Part shown: piece after piece, positions 58,061-64,000 of the stretch | Numbering within the stretch: position 1 is the stretch's first letter | How the letters are laid out: each line of letters opens with the position of its first letter | Origin: Pseudomonas sp. GM41(2012) | GTDB taxonomy: Bacteria; Pseudomonadota; Gammaproteobacteria; Pseudomonadales; Pseudomonadaceae | DNA: 64,000 nt | Reading direction: 5' to 3' | Assembly: GCF_000282315.2 (NCBI RefSeq) | Contig: NZ_AKJN02000007.1 | Span: 868,001 to 932,000 of the forward strand | The notes under the pieces: generated by a model | Told to the model about the DNA's origin: nothing | The model's input: the letters and a program-made list of their open reading frames with translations, nothing else | Database searches by the model: none | Translations under genes and position numbers: made by a program

Positions 58061-58751
58061 CTTGGGCGACCTCGACCTGTCAGCCCCGGTAACCGCCAGC
58101 GAGCCTGCGCCTCGACGCATTGGCATGCTGGGTGGAACCTTCGACCCGGTGCATATCGGCCATTTGCGCGGTGCACTGGAAGTCGCCGAATCGCTGGCGC
58201 TCGATGAGCTGCGTCTGACACCCAGTGCCAGACCACCTCATCGCGGTACGCCGCAGGTATCGGCGAAAGACCGTCTGGCGATGGTCGAGTGCGCGGTGGC
58301 CGGTGTGGCGCCGCTGGTGGTGGACGCCCGCGAATTGCAGCGGGACAAACCGTCCTACACCATCGACACCCTGGAACTGATGCGCGCAGAACTTGCCGCC
58401 TCCGACCAGGTTTTTCTACTTTTGGGCTGGGACGCATTTTGCGGCCTGCCCACTTGGCATCGCTGGGAAGAGTTGCTCCAGCATTGCCACATCCTGGTGC
58501 TGCAACGCCCGGATGCCGACAGCGAACCGCCGGATGCCTTGCGCAATCTGTTGGCGGCACGCTCGGTGAGCGACCCGCTGGCCCTCAAAGGGCCGAGCGG
58601 ACAGATTGCATTCGTCTGGCAGACACCGCTCGCGGTATCCGCCACCCAGATCCGTCAACTGCTGGCCAGCGGTAAGTCGGTACGTTTCCTGGTGCCCGAC
58701 GCGGTCCTGGCCTACATCGATGCGCACGGTCTCTACCGTGCGTCGAACTGA
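58029..58751 (+). CDS. nadD: nicotinate-nucleotide adenylyltransferase
   Basis: Adenylates nicotinate mononucleotide, the penultimate step of NAD synthesis. The nucleotidyl-transferase motif GMLGGTFDPVHIGHLRGALE holds the HxGH signature; LLGWDAFCGLPTWHRWEELL and SATQIRQLLASGKSVRFLVP follow. The start is uncertain: GTG 58026 and ATG 58029 overlap proA and give an about 30-residue N-terminal extension not usual in E. coli NadD; no good alternative ribosome-binding site is seen until the HxGH region. Confidence 0.94.
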   Translation: MASCAARRQTDLGDLDLSAPVTASEPAPRRIGMLGGTFDPVHIGHLRGALEVAESLALDELRLTPSARPPHRGTPQVSAKDRLAMVECAVAGVAPLVVDARELQRDKPSYTIDTLELMRAELAASDQVFLLLGWDAFCGLPTWHRWEELLQHCHILVLQRPDADSEPPDALRNLLAARSVSDPLALKGPSGQIAFVWQTPLAVSATQIRQLLASGKSVRFLVPDAVLAYIDAHGLYRASN

Positions 58752-58823
58752 AAAAGGGAGCGCTTCAAAACACGTGAACGCGTGTACCGAAGCGCCCGAA
58801 CATACGAGCAAAACGAGTTTTAT

Positions 58824-59318
58824 ATGACTGACAAAGACGTAACTAAAGTAAAGCGCAAAGGCACGTTCAAGAGCGCCCCGCTGCCAGTAGAAGTTCCAAC
58901 CGGCCCTGAGCTGCGCGGCGAAGAGCTGGTCAAGGTTGCCGTAGCGGCCCTGGAAGACGTCAAGGGCCAGGACATCCAGGTGATCGACGTTCGTGAAAAG
59001 CAGAGCATTACTGACTTCATGATCATCGCCACCGGTACCTCCAACCGCCAGATCGGCGCGATGCTGGACAAGGTCCGCGAAGCGGTCAAAGCCCAGGGCG
59101 TCAAGCCGCTGGGTGAAGAAGGCAAGGGCGACAGCGACTGGGTCCTGCTGGATATGGATGATGTCATCGTGCACATGATGACCGCTTCGGCTCGTCAGTT
59201 TTACGACCTGGAGCGTCTGTGGTCCGGTGCAGAACAGAGCCGTGCTCTGAACGCGGCTCACCACAGCCCGGAAAACACCCATGAGCACTTCGTCAAGCTC
59301 AACAAAGACCAGCAATAA
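58824..59318 (+). CDS. rsfS: ribosome silencing factor
   Basis: Binds ribosomal protein L14 and blocks joining of ribosomal subunits in starvation. The 164-residue product has the RsfS core VAVAALEDVKGQDIQVIDVR, KQSITDFMIIATGTSNRQIG, GDSDWVLLDMDDVIVHMMT and ARQFYDLERLW. An N-terminal 30-residue and a C-terminal 25-residue extension are typical of pseudomonads. Lies between nadD and rlmH. Confidence 0.95.
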   Translation: MTDKDVTKVKRKGTFKSAPLPVEVPTGPELRGEELVKVAVAALEDVKGQDIQVIDVREKQSITDFMIIATGTSNRQIGAMLDKVREAVKAQGVKPLGEEGKGDSDWVLLDMDDVIVHMMTASARQFYDLERLWSGAEQSRALNAAHHSPENTHEHFVKLNKDQQ

Positions 59319-59327
59319 GGGACCGCT

Positions 59328-59795
59328 GTGCGACTGCGACTGATCGCCGTCGGTTCTCGCATGCCCAAGTGGGTGGAAGAAGGCTGGCATGAATATGCCA
59401 AGCGTCTTCCGTCCGAGCTGGCGCTGGAACTGGTGGAAATACCGCTCAACACCCGTGGCAAGAACGCCGACGTGGCGCGATTCATCCGTCAGGAAGGCGA
59501 AGCCATGCTGGCCAAGGTCGGGCCGAACGAGCGTGTTGTGACCCTCGAAGTCCACGGCAAGCCCTGGAGCACCGAGCAACTGGCGGTCGAGCTCGATCGC
59601 TGGCGGCTGGACTCGCGCACGGTGAATTTCATGGTCGGCGGCCCCGAAGGGCTGGCGCCGGAAGTCTGTGCCCGGGCCGATCAGCGCTGGTCGCTCTCGC
59701 CGCTGACGTTGCCGCACCCGCTGGTGCGAATCCTGATCGGCGAACAGCTGTATCGTGCCTGGACAGTCCTGTCCGGCCACCCTTACCACAAGTAG
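59328..59795 (+). CDS. rlmH: 23S rRNA pseudouridine-1915 N3-methyltransferase
   Basis: SPOUT-class methyltransferase acting on the 70S ribosome at helix 69. The 155-residue protein has MRLRLIAVGSRMPKWVEEGW, the SAM-binding knot NFMVGGPEGLAPEV and the C-terminal LPHPLVRILIGEQLYRAWTV. It starts at a GTG 9 bp after rsfS, so they are co-transcribed. Confidence 0.96.
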   Translation: MRLRLIAVGSRMPKWVEEGWHEYAKRLPSELALELVEIPLNTRGKNADVARFIRQEGEAMLAKVGPNERVVTLEVHGKPWSTEQLAVELDRWRLDSRTVNFMVGGPEGLAPEVCARADQRWSLSPLTLPHPLVRILIGEQLYRAWTVLSGHPYHK

Positions 59796-59805
59796 TTCTG
59801 CCCTC

Positions 59806-61701
59806 ATGCCCCAGCCGATCCGCATCAAGGACCACGAAAAAGACGCCCGTCTGGTGCGTGGCCGCGTCGTGTTCGGGGCAATTGCGGTGGTGTCGCTGAT
59901 CTGTGTGCTGATCGCGCGGCTGTATTTCCTCCAGGTGATTCAGTACGAGTACCACTCGACCCTGTCGGAAAACAACCGCGTCCATGTGCAGCCGATTCCG
60001 CCGACTCGGGGCTTGATCTTCGATCGCAATGGCGTGGTGGTGGCGGATAACCGGCCCAGCTTCAGCTTGAGCATGACCCGTGAGCGCTCCGGCGAATGGC
60101 AGCAAGTGCTCGACGTCATTGTCGAAGTGCTGGAGCTGACGCCCGAGGACCGGGTGATCTTCGAGAAGCGCATGCGTCAGGGGCGCCGGCCGTTCGAGCC
60201 GGTGCCGATCCTGTTCGAGCTGACCGAAGAACAGATCGCCCGCATCGCGGTGAACCAGTTCCGTCTGCCGGGTGTGGAAGTGGTCGCGCAGCTGGTGCGT
60301 CACTACCCGCAGGGCGCGCACTTTGCGCACTCGGTGGGATATATGGGGCGGATCAACGAGAAAGAGCTCAAGTCTCTGGACCCGGTGAGTTACAGCGGCA
60401 CCCATCAAATTGGCAAAACTGGCATTGAGCGCTTCTACGAGCCCGAATTGCACGGTCAGGTCGGTTACGAAGAAGTCGAGACCAACGCCCGTGGCCGCGT
60501 GCTGCGGGTACTCAAACGTACCGAACCGATTTCCGGCAAGGACATCGTCCTGAGCCTGGACATCAAATTGCAGGAGGCCGCCGAAGCTGCACTCGGCGGT
60601 CGCCGTGGCGCAGTGGTGGCGCTGGACCCGAAAACCGGCGAAGTCCTGGCGATGGTCAGTCAGCCGAGTTTTGACCCGAACCTGTTTGTCACCGGCATCA
60701 GCTTCAAGGCCTATTCCGAGTTGCGCGATTCCATCGACCGGCCACTGTTCAACCGCGTGCTGCGCGGCCTGTACCCGCCGGGCTCGACCATCAAACCGGC
60801 CGTGGCAATTGCCGGCCTGGATTCTGGCGTTGTGAACGCGTCGAGTCGGGTGTATGACCCCGGCTATTACCAGTTGCCCAACTACGATCACAAATACCGT
60901 AACTGGAACCGTACCGGTGACGGCTACGTCGATCTGGACACGGCGATCATGCGCTCCAACGACACCTACTTTTACGACCTGGCCCACAAGCTGGGGATCG
61001 ATCGGCTGTCGGCCTACCTGGGCAAGTTCGGCATTGGCCAGAAGGTCTCGCTGGACATGTTCGAAGAGTCGCCGGGGCTGATGCCGACACGGGAATGGAA
61101 GCGGGCAACCCGTCGTCAGGCCTGGTTCCCGGGCGAGACGCTGATTCTGGGGATCGGTCAGGGCTACATGCAATCAACGCCCTTACAACTGGCCCAGGCC
61201 ACGGCGCTGGTCGCGAACAAAGGGGTGTGGAACCGTCCGCACCTGGCCAAGACCGTCGAAGGCGAGCGGCCGAAGGATGAAAATCCGATGCCGGACATCA
61301 TCCTGCGTGACCCGTCCGACTGGACCAAGGTCAACCACGGCATGCAGCAGGTGATGCACGGTGCCCGGGGTACCGCGCGCAAGGCGGCGATCGGTTCGCA
61401 ATACCGGATTGCCGGCAAGAGTGGTACGGCCCAGGTGGTCGCGATCAAGCAGGGTGAGAAGTACGACCGTTCCAAGGTTCAGGAGCGTCACCGCGACCAC
61501 GCCTTGTTCGTCGGCTTCGCGCCGGCCGACAACCCGCAAATCGTGGTGTCGGTGATGGTCGAGAACGGTGAGTCCGGTTCCGGCGTCGCCGCGCCAGTAG
61601 TGCGTCAAGTCATGGACGCCTGGCTCCTGGACCAGGACGGCCGACTGAAAGCCGAATACGCCAGCCCTATCAGTGCGGAGGCTACGGCCCGTGAAGAGTA
61701 A
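59806..61701 (+). CDS. mrdA: penicillin-binding protein 2
   Basis: Transpeptidase of the rod (elongation) complex, 631 residues, anchored by one N-terminal helix (VVFGAIAVVSLICVLIARLY). The catalytic serine lies in LYPPGSTIKPAVAIAGLDSG (SxxK), the second motif in IMRSNDTYFYDLAHKLG (SND) and the third in IAGKSGTAQVV (KSGT). The ATG at 59806 fits. rodA follows with an 11-bp overlap; the pair works as one peptidoglycan polymerase/transpeptidase. Confidence 0.97.
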   Translation: MPQPIRIKDHEKDARLVRGRVVFGAIAVVSLICVLIARLYFLQVIQYEYHSTLSENNRVHVQPIPPTRGLIFDRNGVVVADNRPSFSLSMTRERSGEWQQVLDVIVEVLELTPEDRVIFEKRMRQGRRPFEPVPILFELTEEQIARIAVNQFRLPGVEVVAQLVRHYPQGAHFAHSVGYMGRINEKELKSLDPVSYSGTHQIGKTGIERFYEPELHGQVGYEEVETNARGRVLRVLKRTEPISGKDIVLSLDIKLQEAAEAALGGRRGAVVALDPKTGEVLAMVSQPSFDPNLFVTGISFKAYSELRDSIDRPLFNRVLRGLYPPGSTIKPAVAIAGLDSGVVNASSRVYDPGYYQLPNYDHKYRNWNRTGDGYVDLDTAIMRSNDTYFYDLAHKLGIDRLSAYLGKFGIGQKVSLDMFEESPGLMPTREWKRATRRQAWFPGETLILGIGQGYMQSTPLQLAQATALVANKGVWNRPHLAKTVEGERPKDENPMPDIILRDPSDWTKVNHGMQQVMHGARGTARKAAIGSQYRIAGKSGTAQVVAIKQGEKYDRSKVQERHRDHALFVGFAPADNPQIVVSVMVENGESGSGVAAPVVRQVMDAWLLDQDGRLKAEYASPISAEATAREE

Positions 61702-62836
61702 TTTCGATCGCATCCTCTCCAGTGAGGATGTGATGCGTCGCCGTGCGACGCTGTTGCAACGCCTGCACATCGACGGCCCCTTGCTGATCCTGCTGTTGAC
61801 GCTCGCCGCCGGCAGCCTGTTCGTGCTGTATTCGGCCAGCGGCAAAAGCTGGGATCTGTTGGCCAAGCAAGCCACTTCGTTCGGCATCGGCCTGGTATCG
61901 ATGATCGTCATCGCCCAATTCGAACCGCGCTTCATGGCCCGTTGGGTGCCGGTCGGTTATGTGCTCGGTGTGCTGTTGCTGGTGGTGGTGGACGTCATGG
62001 GCCACAACGCCATGGGTGCTACGCGCTGGATCAACATTCCCGGGGTGATCCGCTTCCAGCCCTCGGAATTCATGAAGATCCTGATGCCGGCGACCATCGC
62101 CTGGTACTTGTCCAAGCGCACCTTGCCGCCGCAGCTCAAGCATGTGGGCGTCAGTCTGTTTCTGATTGGGTTGCCCTTCATCCTGATCGTGCGTCAGCCC
62201 GACCTCGGCACTTCGCTGCTGATTCTGGCCGGCGGTGCGTTTGTGCTGTTTATGGGTGGCTTGAAGTGGCGCTGGATCATCAGCGTGATCGCCGCCGCCG
62301 TGCCGGTGGCCGTGGCGATGTGGTTCTTCATCATGCACGACTACCAGAAACAGCGAATCCTGACCTTCCTCGACCCCGAGAGCGATCCGCTGGGCACTGG
62401 CTGGAACATCATTCAGTCGAAAGCCGCCATCGGTTCCGGCGGCGTGTTCGGCAAAGGCTGGTTGCTTGGCACTCAGTCGCACCTGGACTTCCTGCCGGAA
62501 AGCCACACCGACTTCATTATTGCCGTCATGGGCGAAGAATTCGGCCTGGTGGGTATCTGCGCACTGCTGCTGATTTACCTGCTATTGATCGGCCGCGGAC
62601 TGGTGATTACCGCTCAGGCCCAGACATTGTTCGGCAAATTGCTCGCGGGCAGCCTGACCATGACGTTTTTTGTTTACGTTTTCGTCAACATCGGTATGGT
62701 CAGTGGCCTGTTGCCGGTTGTGGGGGTGCCGTTGCCGTTCATTAGCTACGGAGGAACTTCGCTGGTGACGCTGCTGTCAGCGTTTGGGGTTTTGATGTCG
62801 ATCCATACCCATCGTAAGTGGATCGCTCAGGTTTGA
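61691..62836 (+). CDS. rodA: rod-shape peptidoglycan polymerase RodA
   Basis: SEDS-family glycosyltransferase with about ten membrane helices, 381 residues. The motifs GATRWINIPGVIRFQPSEFM, LPESHTDFIIAVMGEEFGL and LPFISYGGTSLVTLLSAFG are diagnostic. GTG at 61691 with GGAGG 10 bp upstream, overlapping mrdA. Acts with PBP2 in lateral wall growth. Confidence 0.96.
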   Translation: MKSNFDRILSSEDVMRRRATLLQRLHIDGPLLILLLTLAAGSLFVLYSASGKSWDLLAKQATSFGIGLVSMIVIAQFEPRFMARWVPVGYVLGVLLLVVVDVMGHNAMGATRWINIPGVIRFQPSEFMKILMPATIAWYLSKRTLPPQLKHVGVSLFLIGLPFILIVRQPDLGTSLLILAGGAFVLFMGGLKWRWIISVIAAAVPVAVAMWFFIMHDYQKQRILTFLDPESDPLGTGWNIIQSKAAIGSGGVFGKGWLLGTQSHLDFLPESHTDFIIAVMGEEFGLVGICALLLIYLLLIGRGLVITAQAQTLFGKLLAGSLTMTFFVYVFVNIGMVSGLLPVVGVPLPFISYGGTSLVTLLSAFGVLMSIHTHRKWIAQV

Positions 62837-62853
62837 ATAAGGTGAAGATTTCA

Positions 62854-63864
62854 ATGCAAGTAATGCGTGGCTGGGCGACTCGATATGCGCCATGGGTCGG
62901 CCTGGTAAGCATCCTTGGCACAGCGCAGGACGCGTTGGCCGGCGATTACGAAGGCTCACCGCAAGTGGCCGAATTCGTCGGTGAAATGACCCGCGACTAC
63001 GGTTTTGCCGGTGAACAGCTGATGGGCGTGTTCCGCGAAGCCGAGCGCAAGCAGTCGATTCTGGACGCGATCTCGAAACCTGCCGAGCGGGTCAAGCAGT
63101 GGAGCGAGTACCGCCCGATGTTCATCACCGACGCGCGCATCGCCCGTGGTGTGGACTTCTGGCGTCAGCACGAGGCGGTACTGGCCCGTGCCGAGCAGGA
63201 ATACGGCGTACCGGCGCAGGTTATTGTTTCGATCATCGGTGTCGAGACCTTTTTCGGTCGCAATACCGGCAACTTTCGGGTAATCGACGCCTTGTCGACC
63301 CTGGGTTTCGACTATCCTCCCCGTGCCGAATTTTTCCGCAAGGAATTGCGTGAGTTCCTGTTGCTGGCCCGGGAAGAGCAGGTCGATCCGCTGACTCTCA
63401 AAGGCTCTTACGCTGGTGCCATGGGTTTGCCGCAGTTCATGCCGAGCAGCTTTCGTGCCTACGCGGTGGACTTCGACGGTGACGGCCACATTAATATCTG
63501 GACCGATCCGGACGATGCCATTGGCAGCGTCGCCAGCTATTTCAAGCGTCACGGCTGGGTAGCCGGCGAACCGGTGGTCAGTCGCGCCGATGTGCGTGGC
63601 GATCAGGTGGACGAAGGTTTGACCACGGGTATCGAACCGACTAAAACCGTCGGGGAGTTGCGGGCGCTGGGGTGGTCAAGTCATGATGCGCTGCGCGATG
63701 ATATGCCGGTCACGGCTTTCCGCCTGGAAGGTGACAATGGCCCCGAATACTGGATGGGCCTGACGAATTTTTACGCAATCACGCGTTATAACCGCAGCGT
63801 GATGTACGCCATGGCCGTACATCAACTGTCTGAACAGCTGGTCCAAGCACGGGGCGTCAAGTAA
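62854..63864 (+). CDS. mltB: lytic murein transglycosylase B
   Basis: Cleaves peptidoglycan glycan strands with anhydro-muramic acid formation. The 336-residue product has a signal peptide with a non-lipidated cleavage (ILGTAQDALAGDYEGSP) instead of a lipobox, so it is probably a soluble periplasmic SltB-like form. The catalytic glutamate is in IVSIIGVETFFGRNTGNFRV, and KGSYAGAMGLPQFMPSSFRA follows. Overlaps the rlpA start (TAATG). Confidence 0.94.
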   Translation: MQVMRGWATRYAPWVGLVSILGTAQDALAGDYEGSPQVAEFVGEMTRDYGFAGEQLMGVFREAERKQSILDAISKPAERVKQWSEYRPMFITDARIARGVDFWRQHEAVLARAEQEYGVPAQVIVSIIGVETFFGRNTGNFRVIDALSTLGFDYPPRAEFFRKELREFLLLAREEQVDPLTLKGSYAGAMGLPQFMPSSFRAYAVDFDGDGHINIWTDPDDAIGSVASYFKRHGWVAGEPVVSRADVRGDQVDEGLTTGIEPTKTVGELRALGWSSHDALRDDMPVTAFRLEGDNGPEYWMGLTNFYAITRYNRSVMYAMAVHQLSEQLVQARGVK

Positions 63865-64000
63865 TGCGGGCATTGCCTATGAATAAACCCCTGAAGCTGA
63901 TGGCATTCGCCGCGTTGGCGGTGCTGATCGCCAGTTGTTCGACCAGCCGTTCGCCGACCCAGAAGTCTTCCACCGCCGTGCGCGCAGCGCCAGGCCTGGA
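63864..64000 (+). CDS. rlpA: rare lipoprotein A, N-terminal part
   Basis: Cut by the window end. From the ATG at 63864 (or the in-frame ATG at 63879) it encodes a lipoprotein signal with lipobox LIASC and a serine-rich linker (STSRSPTQKSSTAV). Position after mrdA-rodA-mltB is that of rlpA, a septal lytic transglycosylase. The catalytic domain is beyond the window. Confidence 0.8.
   Translation, partial: MRALPMNKPLKLMAFAALAVLIASCSTSRSPTQKSSTAVRAAPGL

Noticed and set aside
1..64000. tRNA, rRNA or CRISPR array
   Set aside because: I looked for tRNA-like ends, rRNA segments and regularly spaced short repeats and found none I could support by eye.

Overview
This is a chromosomal window from a Pseudomonas, most likely of the P. 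fluorescens group. The evidence is GC-rich coding with Pseudomonas codon habits, the gene orders thiL-pgpA, xseB-ispA-dxs, eutC-eutB-eat-exaC/eatR, mpl-ubiX and proA-nadD-rsfS-rlmH-mrdA-rodA-mltB-rlpA, and many intergenic inverted repeats of the REP type usual in fluorescent pseudomonads. I saw no rRNA, tRNA or CRISPR array. Species-level assignment is inference.

Layout. 1-9437 is core metabolism: thiamine (thiL), phospholipid (pgpA), riboflavin (ribA), cobalamin uptake (btuF-like gene, btuB), isoprenoids (dxs, ispA) and exonuclease VII (xseB). 9700-10930 holds a Fic AMPylase-like protein with a C-terminal winged helix, preceded by two adjacent palindromes built from one half-site. 11123-21301 is a six-gene alpha-2-macroglobulin operon (magA-magF), whose leader has a GGA-bearing hairpin that fits RsmA control. 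21380-23131 is a HipB/HipA toxin-antitoxin pair preceded by four spaced direct repeats.

23265-34857 is an integrated defence island of about 11.6 kb, bounded by a 24-bp direct repeat. It encodes a complete type I Zorya anti-phage system (zorA-zorB-zorC-zorD, minus strand, overlapping or near-abutting genes), a divergent RmuC-family protein, a broken YgjP-like M48 metalloprotease gene with an in-frame amber codon, and the N-terminal stump of a tyrosine integrase. Short arm-type repeats near both ends support one mobile element. The similarity upstream of the left core suggests that the hipBA segment is the remnant of a second element at the same site.

35121-38895 holds a LexA/CI-like S24 repressor, ppa, an MtfA-like peptidase, a DedA protein and a GNAT enzyme. 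39008-46874 is ethanolamine catabolism: permease (eat), B12-dependent ammonia-lyase (eutBC), acetaldehyde dehydrogenase (exaC) and the sigma-54 activator (eatR). Good -24/-12 promoters precede eat and exaC. 47111-55662 contains mpl, ubiX, a YceK-like lipoprotein, an NAD(P)-binding protein, a MORN-repeat/C13 (caspase-like) lipoprotein, a MaoC hydratase, an LrgA/LrgB pair, a LON-domain protein and a DedA-PAP2 fusion. 55901-64000 contains a 3-methyladenine glycosylase and the proA-to-rlpA cluster for proline, NAD, ribosome maturation and cell-elongation peptidoglycan synthesis. rlpA is cut by the window end.

How it fits together: cobalamin import (btuB, btuF) could supply the cofactor of EutBC. 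The mag operon, mpl, mtl-type enzymes and the elongasome genes all act on the cell envelope. The accessory genes (Fic, hipBA, Zorya, rmuC, S24 repressor) cluster between xseB and ppa, marking a variable hotspot in otherwise core DNA. Zorya itself is a described system. The least explained items are the MagE multi-motif protein, the operator-like repeat arrays in front of fic and hipBA, and the MORN/C13 lipoprotein.
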